NCBI RefSeq assembly: GCF_900112955.1
Contig: NZ_FONP01000003.1
Coordinates: 62,001 to 126,000, forward strand
Length of the DNA stretch: 64,000 nucleotides
From: Peptostreptococcus sp. D1
GTDB taxonomy: Bacteria; Bacillota; Clostridia; Peptostreptococcales; Peptostreptococcaceae
Reading direction: 5' to 3'
The first letter of the stretch is position 1; each line of letters opens with the position of its first letter. This document shows, piece by piece, positions 45,426 to 54,585 of this stretch. Under the pieces are notes generated by a model. That model saw nothing but the letters and a program-made list of their open reading frames with translations, was not told the origin of the DNA and did no database searches. The position numbers were made by a program, and so were the translations under genes.

Positions 45426-47123
45426 ATGGGTTACATGGAAAAATATAATGAGTGGCTAAGCTCTCCATATTTTGACGAAAAAACAAAACAGGAGCTATTA
45501 TCTATCAAAGGCAATGATAAGGAAATAGAAGACAGATTTTATAGAGAATTAGAGTTTGGTACAGCAGGATTAAGAGGAATAGTTGAGGCTGGTACCAATA
45601 GAATGAATGAATATGTGGTCAAAAAGGCATCCTATGGGTTGGCAAAGTATTTTTTAAAAAAATATTCTGATGCAAAGAGTAGAGGTATAGTAATCGCTTA
45701 TGACAACAGGAATATGTCAAGAGAATTTTGCATGGTCGCTGCTCAAGCAATAGCAGCTGCAGGCTTGAAGGTTTATTATTTCGATGATTTGAGAACGACT
45801 CCGATGCTGTCATTTTCTGTAAGAGATTTAAATTGTGTAGGTGGAATCGTTATTACCGCTAGTCATAATCCACCGAAATATAATGGATACAAGGTTTACG
45901 GTGAAAATGGTGCTCAGGTTATGCCAGATGTAGCAAAGGCAATTTTGAATGAAATCGATAATATAAATGATTTTTCTGAAATTCCAAAATACGAAGAGAA
46001 AAAATATGCAGACCTTATGGTATTATTGGATTCAGAAATAGATAATAGATTTATAGAAGCAGTTAAAGCCAATATAATAAGAAATGATGTGATCAAACAA
46101 TTTTCAAGTGATTTTAAAGTGATATATACACCTCTTTGCGGTACTGGTAGAGTTCCCGTACTGAGAGTTCTTAAGGATTGTGGATTTGAAAATGTTTTTG
46201 TAGTTCCAGAAGAAGAAATGCCTGATCCAAGCTTTGCTGGCATAAAAACTCCAAACCCTGAGGAAAGTATCGCACTAGCTAGAGGTATTGAATTGTTGAA
46301 AGAAAAAGATGCTGATATTTTGATAGCAACTGATCCTGATTGTGATAGAGTAGGTGTGGCAGTGAAAAATTCTGCTGGAGATATAGAATTGCTTACGGGA
46401 AACCAAATTGGCGGTCTGCTGACAGAATATATTATTTCAGGTCTTAAAGAGAAAAATAGATTACCAAAAAATGCTTGCATGATAAAAACAGTGGTTACAT
46501 CCGAGTTTGGAGCAGATATCGCAAAATATTTTGATGTTGATGTTGTAAGTATTTTGACAGGTTTTAAGTTTATGGGTGAAAAAATCACTCAGTACGAAAA
46601 AGACAATTCAAAATCATTTATCATGGGATATGAAGAAAGCTATGGATATCTTGTTGGTACACAGTGTAGAGATAAAGACGGTGTCGTTGCAGCATTATTA
46701 ATCTCAGAAATGGCACTTTATTATAGAAGCAAGGGACTATCCTTATATGAGGCTTTAATATCTCTTTATCAAAAATATGGCTATTACAGAGAAAAAACTA
46801 TTTCTATAATGTTAGAGGGAAAAGAAGGTGGAGAAAAGATCTCTAGAATAATGACACATTTAAGAAATTCAAATTTGAAGGAAATATCCAACAAAAAAAT
46901 TGTTGAATTATTGGACTTTGAAAAAGGAGTTGAAGGCTTTACAAAATCAAATGTGTTAAAGTATATTTTAGAGGATGGTTCATGGGTTGCATTGAGACCA
47001 TCAGGTACCGAACCAAAAATAAAAGTATACATAGGAACAAAGGATTCAATGGATGACAAGTCAATTAAGAAAGTATCAGAAATAGAAGAGTATTTCTTGA
47101 GAGAAATCAACGCGGTAGATTAG
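45426..47123 (+). CDS. pgcA: Phosphoglucomutase/phosphomannomutase (alpha-D-phosphohexomutase)
   Basis: Interconverts glucose 6-phosphate and glucose 1-phosphate; the product feeds GlgC and cell-envelope sugar synthesis. The 565-residue protein is of the PgcA type length. It shows FGTAGLRG near the N terminus, the phosphoserine loop ITASHNPPKYNGYKVY, the metal loop TDPDCDRVGV, the sugar-binding GYEESYGY and the phosphate-binding RPSGTEPKIK. It starts at ATG after TAGGTGGTGATTTT. It is monocistronic, and a shared terminator with the convergent yihY gene follows. Confidence 0.94.
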   Translation: MGYMEKYNEWLSSPYFDEKTKQELLSIKGNDKEIEDRFYRELEFGTAGLRGIVEAGTNRMNEYVVKKASYGLAKYFLKKYSDAKSRGIVIAYDNRNMSREFCMVAAQAIAAAGLKVYYFDDLRTTPMLSFSVRDLNCVGGIVITASHNPPKYNGYKVYGENGAQVMPDVAKAILNEIDNINDFSEIPKYEEKKYADLMVLLDSEIDNRFIEAVKANIIRNDVIKQFSSDFKVIYTPLCGTGRVPVLRVLKDCGFENVFVVPEEEMPDPSFAGIKTPNPEESIALARGIELLKEKDADILIATDPDCDRVGVAVKNSAGDIELLTGNQIGGLLTEYIISGLKEKNRLPKNACMIKTVVTSEFGADIAKYFDVDVVSILTGFKFMGEKITQYEKDNSKSFIMGYEESYGYLVGTQCRDKDGVVAALLISEMALYYRSKGLSLYEALISLYQKYGYYREKTISIMLEGKEGGEKISRIMTHLRNSNLKEISNKKIVELLDFEKGVEGFTKSNVLKYILEDGSWVALRPSGTEPKIKVYIGTKDSMDDKSIKKVSEIEEYFLREINAVD

Positions 47124-47145
47124 TTAATATTATTAAATAGAAAAC

Positions 47146-47189
47146 AGCTCGTATACTACTCATTAAAATGGAGTATGCGAGCTGCTTTT
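47146..47189. terminator. Bidirectional terminator overlapping the 3' end of the YihY gene
   Basis: AGCTCGTATACT pairs with AGTATGCGAGCT (one G-U). T-rich flank on the plus strand (GCTTTTA) and A/T sequence on the other. The stop codon of the convergent YihY gene lies in the loop. Confidence 0.65.
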
Positions 47190-48041
47190 AAAAGCCTCCT
47201 GAAGTGAATTTTTCTTTTGTATTATAAAAATAATCGAATTGATTTTATAACCGATGGTTATTGCCATGCTACATAGATAAATCCAAGTCATCAAAACTAT
47301 CATCGTCGAAAGGCTTCCATAAATTTGATTTATTCCACTGAAATTATTTGCATAGAATGAATACAAAGCAGAAAATACTATCCAAAGTATAGTAGTAATG
47401 CAAGCTCCAGGTAAGCCCTGCTTAGCCTTCATTCTGACACTAGGTCCAAGTGTAAAAAGGCTCGTAAAAATATAAATCATATATGTCACTGGAATTAAAA
47501 ATCTAACCACGTTAAAGATAAGCTTCAACAGAAAATAGTCACTGATAAGCTTTTCAATCAAAAATCCGATTTTTTTACCGTATACCAATAGAAAAATACT
47601 CAATAACGTCAACAGGAAGAAACCAATGGCGAACAATATGCACAGAATATTTAGCTTTATTAAGCCTCTTAGCTCTGCAAATCCATATGCAATGTTTTGA
47701 CCTTTAACTACAGCTTTTACTGCCTTTGAAAATGTCCATGTTGCCAAAACAAAAGAAAAAATTACCAAGGTAAAGCTTCTGTTTTTTACTGCAGATTCAA
47801 TCAAGCTATTTATAATCATATATGCGTCATCTGGAATAATTTGCAATAAAAATTTTCCGGATGCCACAACATTTATATCTGGGATATAAGCCATGGAAGC
47901 AATTAAGAATATAAGTGATGGAAACACAGAAATAGTTAAGTAAAATGCTGTTTCCGCACTTCTTGTGTACATATCTGGCACATTGAAAAAGTTTATAAAT
48001 ATTTTTATTGATGATACCATTTTTTTTATCTTATTCAACAT
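47163..48041 (-). CDS. YihY/BrkB-family membrane protein
   Basis: A 292-residue integral membrane protein with about six helices. Family features include SAETAFYLTISVFPSLIFLIAS (about residues 27-48, in part), the LATWTFSKAVKAVVKGQNIAYG region near 105-126 and the C-terminal GSLSTMIVLMTWIYLCSMAI. It has been called ribonuclease BN in old annotations, but that assignment is wrong; the function of the YihY family is unsettled. It starts at ATG after GGGAGAATTGTT. It is alone on the minus strand. Confidence 0.88.
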   Translation of the reverse strand: MLNKIKKMVSSIKIFINFFNVPDMYTRSAETAFYLTISVFPSLIFLIASMAYIPDINVVASGKFLLQIIPDDAYMIINSLIESAVKNRSFTLVIFSFVLATWTFSKAVKAVVKGQNIAYGFAELRGLIKLNILCILFAIGFFLLTLLSIFLLVYGKKIGFLIEKLISDYFLLKLIFNVVRFLIPVTYMIYIFTSLFTLGPSVRMKAKQGLPGACITTILWIVFSALYSFYANNFSGINQIYGSLSTMIVLMTWIYLCSMAITIGYKINSIIFIIQKKNSLQEAFKSSSHTPF

Positions 48042-48290
48042 AACAATTCTCCCATAAAAATAATATGAATATTTTCTGCTAACATATTATATATAATACC
48101 ATAATTCTATATGAATTAACAAAAATATTAAATTTAATTCATTAAATACTGTATAAAAGAAAATATTTACCAGCGAGAAATATCTTATAAGACAGATCGT
48201 AAAACAAATACTTTAAGAACGTTTATAAATATATTATTTATGCAGATAATCTAAAGGTATATAAAATTTAGTCGAATTATAGAAGAAAAA

Positions 48291-48299
48291 TGTTATAAT
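48291..48299 (+). promoter_or_regulatory. Extended -10 promoter of the exonuclease-BRCT gene
   Basis: TGTTATAAT (TG one base before TATAAT) lies about 40 bp before the start codon. The -35 is weak. The rest of the 48042-48337 spacer is AT-rich with no gene seen. Confidence 0.5.
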
Positions 48300-48337
48300 A
48301 TTAGTAGTATCTTAGCTTAAGGAGGATATTTTTAAAT

Positions 48338-49792
48338 ATGTCATTCATAGTTGGTCCTAGTAAATTTTCTACATATTTACCAAATAAGTATGTGGTAATA
48401 GATTTGGAGGCAACAGGAAATTCAAAATTTAACTATATAATTGAATTGTCTGCGATAAAAATTGATAACAATGAAATAGTCGACGAGTTTAGTCACCTGA
48501 TAAAGCCACCTGATTTTAGATATGTTGGCGATACAAGGAAAGTGAGCTCTTTTTCTATAAAAAAAAATAGAAAAATTTTCTACATTGATTCATTTATTGA
48601 AAAGCTTACAGGAATTGACAACAAAATGATTGATAATGCGACACCAGAATCGATTGTGATAAAAAAATTCAACAGCTTTATTCAAAATAATATTATTGTA
48701 GGACATGGAATGGCAAACGATATTCATTTGCTCAATAATGCATATAATAGAGTTCTTGGTATTGATTTTGTCTGTTCATTTGTCGACACATTTGAATTAG
48801 CATTGATTATTGACAATGTTGAATATTCACTTGTAAATTTATGCACTAAGTTTGGCATTGACAACAAAATTATCCATAGAGCAAGATCTGATGCCTACAG
48901 AACATATCTGTGTTATGAAAAGCTGAAAAAAATTATAAATGATGACTCGGAGGGGGTATTTAGAGAAGGCTTTGATAATAAAATTAATTCCATGATTGCG
49001 TCGCAGAGGAATAATATGAATAGAAAGAGAATCAAAAAATTCAATGGTATGAATTGGAGTAGAATAAAGAAATTTCTTGAATCAGTTGGAAATCTTGAAG
49101 ATATTTTATATGAAGAAAATATATTTGTGTCAAATTTAATGACTGATAGGGATAGAAAAAAAATTAAAGATATTGTCGAGTATTGTGGTGGCAATATAAG
49201 TGATACAATTGATGATAACACTGGTTTTTTTATTTCAAATTTCAACATAGATATAGATTTGATAGATTCTTTTACTCAAATATACCGAAATGTATTTGAG
49301 CATACAGAAAAAAATACTGACTCTGAAATAAGTGATGAAATCGAAATTGATATCGAAGTCGACAAGATATATCACTCAAATTCACAAAAATACGATGAAT
49401 TATACCTTATTTATTCATCTATTTTGAAGCATAACAGGATAAAGGTAATTTCCTTTGAAGATGTAATGAATTCATATAATCTGGGATACAATCCTCATAG
49501 AGTATTTGATGAAAGTCTTTCAAGCCAGACATATGATAATACAAATAACTTTTATCTGTATCTGGATGGAACAAACAAATCAAATGTCGATATTATCAAA
49601 AAAAATATAATTGACAAGGGTGGACATATTAAGACGGTTCTTGACGAATCGATAGAATATATAGTTCTTGGAAAGAAAGATAATACATTTATTAATTCAA
49701 ATGAGTTTATAAAGTTTATTTTTCTTATTTCTACAGGAAGTAGTATTTTTATAGTCAATGAGTCACGTTTCGAAAAAAAATCATTGGAATAA
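48338..49792 (+). CDS. DnaQ-like 3'-5' exonuclease with BRCT-like domains
   Basis: A 484-residue protein. The exonuclease domain has Exo I DLEATG (Asp22, Glu24), Exo II HGMANDIHLL and Exo III HRARSDAYRTY with the DEDDh-type His. Two further regions look like BRCT domains: about 255-310 (FVSNLMTDRDRKKIKDIVEYCGG) and 405-470 (FYLYLDGTNKSNVDIIKKNI, then GGHIKTVLDESIEYIVLGKKD). A DnaQ-like exonuclease joined to C-terminal BRCTs suggests a DNA repair or end-processing role. It starts at ATG after AAGGAGGATATTTTTAAAT. It is monocistronic. Confidence 0.82.
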   Translation: MSFIVGPSKFSTYLPNKYVVIDLEATGNSKFNYIIELSAIKIDNNEIVDEFSHLIKPPDFRYVGDTRKVSSFSIKKNRKIFYIDSFIEKLTGIDNKMIDNATPESIVIKKFNSFIQNNIIVGHGMANDIHLLNNAYNRVLGIDFVCSFVDTFELALIIDNVEYSLVNLCTKFGIDNKIIHRARSDAYRTYLCYEKLKKIINDDSEGVFREGFDNKINSMIASQRNNMNRKRIKKFNGMNWSRIKKFLESVGNLEDILYEENIFVSNLMTDRDRKKIKDIVEYCGGNISDTIDDNTGFFISNFNIDIDLIDSFTQIYRNVFEHTEKNTDSEISDEIEIDIEVDKIYHSNSQKYDELYLIYSSILKHNRIKVISFEDVMNSYNLGYNPHRVFDESLSSQTYDNTNNFYLYLDGTNKSNVDIIKKNIIDKGGHIKTVLDESIEYIVLGKKDNTFINSNEFIKFIFLISTGSSIFIVNESRFEKKSLE

Positions 49793-49845
49793 ATTTTTGG
49801 ATTTTTGCAAGAAAAAAAAATCTACAACCATTATCGTAGCTTGAA

Positions 49846-49874
49846 TTGACAATTAATGGCTATAGTTGTATATT
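49846..49874 (+). promoter_or_regulatory. Promoter of the alpha/beta-hydrolase gene
   Basis: TTGACA (49846-49851), a 17-bp spacer and TATATT (49869-49874) lie 34 bp before the start codon. Confidence 0.75.
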
Positions 49875-49908
49875 ATTTTGTAGAAAAACAAAAAAATGGA
49901 GGCTATAT

Positions 49909-50643
49909 ATGAAGATTGATACTTACGGTGATTCTAAGAATCCCGTTGCATTACTTATTCATGGTATTTTTTATCCTGGGGTAACTAGTTATAGGTCAAT
50001 ATTGCCAATTCTAGAAAAAAAATATTATATAATCGTACCAAATTTAGATGGACTTTCATACCCAAAAACAGACTTTGTTTCAGCTAGAAAACAAGGTGAG
50101 AGAATTATAGAATGGCTCAAAGAAAACAATATAAGCCATATTCATTTTCTGTTGGGATCTTCATTTGGATCATCTGTTGCTTTTGAGATATTAAAGGATG
50201 TATCCTTAAGCATCGACAAGGCAGTGCTAGATTCACCGGCACTAAAGGAAAGCAAGCTGCATGGTATGATTTTATATTTCGAGATGAAGAGAACAGCAAA
50301 GGACTTTAGAAAGAATGGGATTAATGCATTTAAGCATTTTGATAAATATAGATATTTCGATAGCTTTGACAAGGAATATTGCTTAAAGGTTTATAATACG
50401 ATGGATGACAAAACATTGAAAGAATTAGCATTTTCATGCTACAGGTACAGACTCCCCTCTGAATTATACAGAGATGATACGGAAATTAAATTTATTTTTG
50501 GTGAGAAAGATAAATCAAAAGCAAATTTACCAGAAGTTAAGGAATTGAAATCCGGAGAGATAAAGATTGTTGAAGGGATGAGCCATTTGCAATATATGTT
50601 TGAAAAACCTACGGAGTTTTTACATGAATGTGGAGTGATATAA
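49909..50643 (+). CDS. Alpha/beta-hydrolase fold protein
   Basis: A 244-residue soluble hydrolase-fold protein. The oxyanion turn is LIHGIF (about residues 15-20), the nucleophile elbow is GSSFGSS (GxSxG, Ser near 83), the acid is likely Asp in FGEKDKSK, and the histidine is in GMSHLQYMF near the C terminus. No family-specific motif points to a substrate. I chose ATG 49909, with AATGGAGGCTATAT before it, over an in-frame ATG at 49846 that lies on the promoter. It has its own promoter and is monocistronic or leads into the next operon. Confidence 0.87.
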   Translation: MKIDTYGDSKNPVALLIHGIFYPGVTSYRSILPILEKKYYIIVPNLDGLSYPKTDFVSARKQGERIIEWLKENNISHIHFLLGSSFGSSVAFEILKDVSLSIDKAVLDSPALKESKLHGMILYFEMKRTAKDFRKNGINAFKHFDKYRYFDSFDKEYCLKVYNTMDDKTLKELAFSCYRYRLPSELYRDDTEIKFIFGEKDKSKANLPEVKELKSGEIKIVEGMSHLQYMFEKPTEFLHECGVI

Positions 50644-50749
50644 TCTTTCACTGTAAAAAACTTTAATAGTTTGGTATAATAAATGTATAGGTATACGTTG
50701 TGAAACTTTTAGTCAGTAAAATTTGTGTACATACCAGAGGAGGTTAGCT

Positions 50750-51064
50750 ATGAAAAAATTTTTAATAGGCGCTATTGCTGGTGCTGCTGCTATTGCAATT
50801 GGGTATAAGTTGGTAAAAGACAATGAAGAAGAGGTAAAATCATTTATAAGTAATCACTTTGGAAATGATTTGGAAGTCGATATCGAGGATCTTGATGTTA
50901 AAGAATTGGAAGAGCTTCGTAGTTATGTAGATGAAATAATAGAGGAAAAGGATATGGATAAAAGCATTGACTACGATGATTATGCTTCTGACTATAATTC
51001 TGATGGCGAAAATAATGATTATGAAGAATACATAGATTTAAGTAATCTAAGTCCAGAGAAGTAG
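50750..51064 (+). CDS. Small membrane-anchored acidic protein
   Basis: A 104-residue protein with a Gly/Ala-rich membrane segment at residues 5-20 (IGAIAGAAAIAIGYKL) and a strongly acidic tail of Asp/Glu/Tyr residues (DIEDLDVKELEEL, DYDDYASDYNSD). It resembles YtxH-like general stress proteins in layout only. I start at ATG 50750 with GAGGAGGTTAGCT before it. It ends 5 bp before the DUF2064 gene and may be cotranscribed with it. Function unknown. Confidence 0.7.
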   Translation: MKKFLIGAIAGAAAIAIGYKLVKDNEEEVKSFISNHFGNDLEVDIEDLDVKELEELRSYVDEIIEEKDMDKSIDYDDYASDYNSDGENNDYEEYIDLSNLSPEK

Positions 51065-51069
51065 GAAAA

Positions 51070-51726
51070 GTGAAACGAGCTTTTATTTTATTTACAAGAC
51101 TTCCAATACCAGGACATACTAAAACCAGACTTGAAAAGTATATTTCGAAGGATAAATGTGCAGATTTACACAAGTCGATGCTGATGGATATAGATTTAAC
51201 TCTATCTGACGTAGATGCAGATATATTTATTTTTCATACGCCAAATGGAACTTCATCTGAATTAAAGAATATATTTAATGAAAAATATGAATATTTAATT
51301 CAAAGAGGTGATGATATTTGGAAGAGAATGGCAAATGCGTTTTCGGATATATTTTCACTGGGATACGAAAGTGTGATTTTGATAGGTGCTGATATACCAT
51401 CAATAAATTCTAAGCATATCAATGACTCCTTCAAATTGCTTGAAAAATCTGATATTGTAATTACACCTACATTTGATGATGGATATTGCTTGATAGGGAT
51501 GAATTATTTTTGCTCAGATATTTTTGATATAGAAGGTAATGTAGATTCCTTAGGAGTTTTTGGAGGTACATTGAAAAAAATTTATGAAAATGATTTGATA
51601 GTAGCCATTAATAGCAAAATTCTTGATATAGATGAAGAAGAAGATATTTTCTCGATTATATCCTTATACTATGATATGGAAAATTGCAGAAATACCATCA
51701 AATATCTAAAATCAATTGGGTACTAG
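51070..51726 (+). CDS. TIGR04282-type glycosyltransferase (DUF2064)
   Basis: A 218-residue GT-A-fold transferase of the DUF2064 group, called rSAM/selenodomain-associated transferase 1 in TIGRFAMs. Signatures: FTRLPIPGHTKTRL near the N terminus (a nucleotide-binding loop), RGDDIWKRMANAFSD, the metal-type ILIGADIPSI and FDDGYCLIGMN. It starts at GTG after AGAAGTAGGAAAA. Eight bp separate it from the kinase gene. This family usually occurs with the TIGR04283 transferase, which is encoded two genes downstream. Confidence 0.85.
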   Translation: MKRAFILFTRLPIPGHTKTRLEKYISKDKCADLHKSMLMDIDLTLSDVDADIFIFHTPNGTSSELKNIFNEKYEYLIQRGDDIWKRMANAFSDIFSLGYESVILIGADIPSINSKHINDSFKLLEKSDIVITPTFDDGYCLIGMNYFCSDIFDIEGNVDSLGVFGGTLKKIYENDLIVAINSKILDIDEEEDIFSIISLYYDMENCRNTIKYLKSIGY

Positions 51727-51734
51727 GGGGTAAT

Positions 51735-52955
51735 ATGTCTGATATTTTAACAAAAGAAAACATAGAAAAGTCAATAAATAATCGTAATTTTGTCGAAAAG
51801 CTTGCCAAGGGGAAAAATATTCCCCTTGGTTTTGATAAATTTAGAGTAAATGTTTGTGAGCTTGCAAATGGCGAATACAATTATAATTTTAAGATATCCG
51901 TTATTTTTATATACAACAATTCTTCTCAAGTTTTTGAAGATGCCGTATTAAGAATTAATTATGGAAGTCAAATGAATTTCAAAAAACAGATAGAATATGA
52001 ATATCGTTCACTTGAGCTACTTAAAAACACTGGTGTAACACCAGTGCCAATTTTCTTTGATGACACAAAAACGCTATTACAAAAGGATTATCTAGTTATG
52101 GAATTTGTAAATGGAGTTCAGATGTCATATTCCACGGATATGAAGCTTGCTGCAAATGTTCTTGCAAAAATACATTCTGAGAAAATTCCCGAAAATAACC
52201 ATCTAGTAAAGCCATTTAATTTAATTTCATCAATGATTGATGAATGTAGAGCTATGTATGGTAAATACAGAAATAGCGAATTTTTTGATGTGAATATTGA
52301 TAAGAGAATATCCAAGCTATTTAAAAAATGTGAGCTATTAGAAAAAAATGAAATTGAGCATATCGGCAATAGCTCTAAAAAAACGGATGTTTTTGATAAA
52401 ACGATTAATTCTGACAGCAAATGTATGATAAACACCGAATTAAATTCCTCAAACTTCTTAGTTGACGGAGCTTCATGTTTTTTAGTCGATTGGGAAAAGC
52501 CTATATTGGGCGAAAAAGAGCAGGATCTAGGCCATTTTTTGGCACCGACGACGACATTCTGGAAAACTGATGTTATTTTGAATAAAAAGGAAATAGATAT
52601 TTTTTTAAGAGACTATTTATTATATTACGAGTTATATGGAAAATATGGTACAGAGCCTATTGTGGATAATAGAAATCACGATTTGAAAAACGATGCTGAT
52701 AAACATTATTTAAATATAGAAGCTGATAATATTGTTAAAAAAAATAATGAATTTGAAATGCTAAAAGAAAAAGTAAGTAAATACATTATTTTGAACTGCT
52801 TGAGAGGCATCACATGGTGTGCCATGGCGTGGGTCGAGTACAATTCAGAGGATAAAGCAATATTGAATGAATTTACATATAACAAATTAAAGCAATACCT
52901 AGATTATAGCTTTTTAGATCAGGTAATCGATATTTGTGGTTTAAATGACATATAG
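51735..52955 (+). CDS. Aminoglycoside-phosphotransferase-fold kinase
   Basis: A 406-residue small-molecule kinase of the APH/choline-kinase fold. The N lobe spans residues 1-130 (LVMEFVNGVQ is the hinge). The catalytic loop, normally HxDLxxxN, is NTELNSSN (N233, E235), so the His is Asn and the catalytic Asp is Glu. The metal motif DWE (252-254) is intact, and EQDLGHFLAPTTTFWKTD follows. I recall relatives in which the TELNSxNF and DWEKP pattern is conserved, so this may be a family trait, not decay. I start at ATG 51735 after GGGGGTAAT, not upstream within the DUF2064 gene. It is between two transferases, so its substrate is probably a sugar or a similar small molecule. Confidence 0.8.
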   Translation: MSDILTKENIEKSINNRNFVEKLAKGKNIPLGFDKFRVNVCELANGEYNYNFKISVIFIYNNSSQVFEDAVLRINYGSQMNFKKQIEYEYRSLELLKNTGVTPVPIFFDDTKTLLQKDYLVMEFVNGVQMSYSTDMKLAANVLAKIHSEKIPENNHLVKPFNLISSMIDECRAMYGKYRNSEFFDVNIDKRISKLFKKCELLEKNEIEHIGNSSKKTDVFDKTINSDSKCMINTELNSSNFLVDGASCFLVDWEKPILGEKEQDLGHFLAPTTTFWKTDVILNKKEIDIFLRDYLLYYELYGKYGTEPIVDNRNHDLKNDADKHYLNIEADNIVKKNNEFEMLKEKVSKYIILNCLRGITWCAMAWVEYNSEDKAILNEFTYNKLKQYLDYSFLDQVIDICGLNDI

Positions 52956-52984
52956 GCAAGTGATAAAAATAGAATGGAGAAAGT

Positions 52985-53701
52985 ATGAAAAAGGTTAGTA
53001 TTATCGTTCCAATCTATAATGAGGGTAGTAATGTAAGTAAATTAATAGACATTCTACTTAAAGTCGATAATATTTACGAAGTGATTTTTTCCGATGCTTC
53101 AGATGATGGTAATGCAAAAAAAATAATTGAAGCAAATGGATTCAGTTATATTAAATCGCCAAAGGGAAGGTCATTTCAAATGAACGAAGGATTCAAGCAC
53201 TCTTCTGGAGATATTGTGTTTTTCCTTCATTGCGACAGTAAAATTGAAAAAAACTGTATATCATCTATAATCAATGCTTATGAGAATGGAGTTAGCTTTG
53301 GATGTCTGACAGTCGTATTTGACGATACTAGACTACTGATGAAAATATGTGGCTTTATGTCAAATTTCAGGGTAAATCATAGAAAAATAGTATTTGGGGA
53401 TCAAGGTATGTTTTTTTCAAGAGAATTATTTATCAAATTAAATGGATTTGCTGAAATTCCAATAATGGAGGACTATGATATTTCGATTAGAGCCAATAAA
53501 TTCGAAGCTGTAACAAAACTGGATGATAGAATTATTACTTCATCAAGAAAATATTATAAGGGGTATGGTAGATTTAACCACGGAAAGCTGAGCTTTATAG
53601 GAATATTATTGAATATGTGGTATATGCAGGTCTATCAGCATAAATTTAGAGCCGGAAGCTCACTGGAAGATATAAATAAAATGTATTATAAAAATAAATA
53701 A
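52985..53701 (+). CDS. TIGR04283-type glycosyltransferase family 2
   Basis: A 238-residue GT2 transferase of the rSAM/selenodomain-associated transferase 2 type. Signatures: SIIVPIYNEGSNV, FSDASDDGNA, GRSFQMNEGFKHSSGDIVFFLHCD (diagnostic GRxxQMNxG then FLHxD, metal-binding Asp), FGDQGMFFSRELF and PIMEDYDISIRA. It starts at ATG after ATGGAGAAAGT. It is 30 bp from the kinase and closes the transferase-kinase-transferase cassette. The donor and acceptor are unknown. Confidence 0.87.
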   Translation: MKKVSIIVPIYNEGSNVSKLIDILLKVDNIYEVIFSDASDDGNAKKIIEANGFSYIKSPKGRSFQMNEGFKHSSGDIVFFLHCDSKIEKNCISSIINAYENGVSFGCLTVVFDDTRLLMKICGFMSNFRVNHRKIVFGDQGMFFSRELFIKLNGFAEIPIMEDYDISIRANKFEAVTKLDDRIITSSRKYYKGYGRFNHGKLSFIGILLNMWYMQVYQHKFRAGSSLEDINKMYYKNK

Positions 53702-53743
53702 TGCTTATTCAAACAAATATAAAAGAAAGTGCTGAGGTGTATT

Positions 53744-54214
53744 ATGAGTATAGCAAATGTAAGAGCATATTTTAAACAATATAACAAAGAAAATGATGTA
53801 ATTGAATTCGAAACTAGTAGTGCTACTGTGGAGTTGGCGGCAAGAGCTGTAGGGACTGAAGAAGCTAGGATAGCGAAAACTCTTAGCTTTATGACTCCAG
53901 AGGGTCCAATTCTAATAGTTACTGCAGGCGATACAAAAATAGACAATAAATCATATAAAGCACAATTCTCTTGCAAGGCAAAGATGCTAACAATGGAGGA
54001 GGTTGAGAAGCTGGTCGGACATAAAGTAGGTGGAGTTTGTCCGTTTGCAATCAAAGATGGTGTAGATGTATATCTTGACAATTCCATGAAAAGATTCGAC
54101 TCTGTATTTCCAGCCGCCGGTAGCTCGAATTCAGCTATCGAATTAAATTGCGAAGAGCTTGAAAAATTCTCTCAAAGCTTTAAAGGCTGGATTGATGTTT
54201 GTGTAGTTAGATAA
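53744..54214 (+). CDS. YbaK/EbsC-type aminoacyl-tRNA deacylase
   Basis: A 156-residue soluble protein of the YbaK/ProX/EbsC group, which hydrolyses misacylated tRNAs such as Cys-tRNA(Pro). The invariant Lys is in RIAKTLSF (about residues 44-51). Other signatures are TAGDTKID, VGGVCPFAI and VYLDNSMKRFDSVFPAAGS. It starts at ATG 53744 after GCTGAGGTGTATT. It is 42 bp from the GT2 gene and possibly the last gene of that transcript. The exact tRNA specificity cannot be told. Confidence 0.9.
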   Translation: MSIANVRAYFKQYNKENDVIEFETSSATVELAARAVGTEEARIAKTLSFMTPEGPILIVTAGDTKIDNKSYKAQFSCKAKMLTMEEVEKLVGHKVGGVCPFAIKDGVDVYLDNSMKRFDSVFPAAGSSNSAIELNCEELEKFSQSFKGWIDVCVVR

Positions 54215-54469
54215 TATTTCTGCAGCATAAGTAGAATTCATTTTAGGAAAACAATATGCTAAAGATACGGTACTAGTGTTTAGTAAAACTAAACAAATAA
54301 AAAAATTTTAAAAACATGAGTTCATTTATACTAAGAAAATATATTATATTAATAAATTTTAAGTTTTTTTATAATTAAAAATTCATTGATATTAAGCCAA
54401 ATATTCAAAATTTATTTCGCGATACAAAAAAACCTTAAAAATGATGTTAAAAACTTATCTAAAAAAATG

Positions 54470-54514
54470 CCAATTTTAAAACAGGAAAACACTGTTGAAA
54501 ATTGGTTTTTTTTT
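54470..54514 (+). terminator. Strong hairpin terminator overlapping the yitT-like promoter
   Basis: CCAATTTT..AAACAG pairs with CTGTT..AAAATTGG and is followed by nine T residues (54506-54514). The 3' arm also holds the -35 box of the next promoter. Confidence 0.75.
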
Positions 54515-54523
54515 ATGTATAAT
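54495..54523 (+). promoter_or_regulatory. Promoter of the YitT-family gene
   Basis: TTGAAA (54495-54500), a 17-bp spacer and TATAAT (54518-54523). The -35 is inside the terminator's 3' arm. Confidence 0.7.
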
Positions 54524-54585
54524 AGCTATATCAGTTAAGCTTAACAATTAAATAGTTTATAAAACAAGGGCGCTCCAGAATAAAT

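Noticed and set aside
45914-46588. Minus-strand open frame of 224 codons inside pgcA
   Set aside because: It is antisense to a well-conserved enzyme, Ser/Phe-rich and lacks any recognisable domain.
47163-48041. Ribonuclease BN
   Set aside because: The YihY/BrkB family was once mislabelled so; the protein is an integral membrane protein without nuclease motifs.
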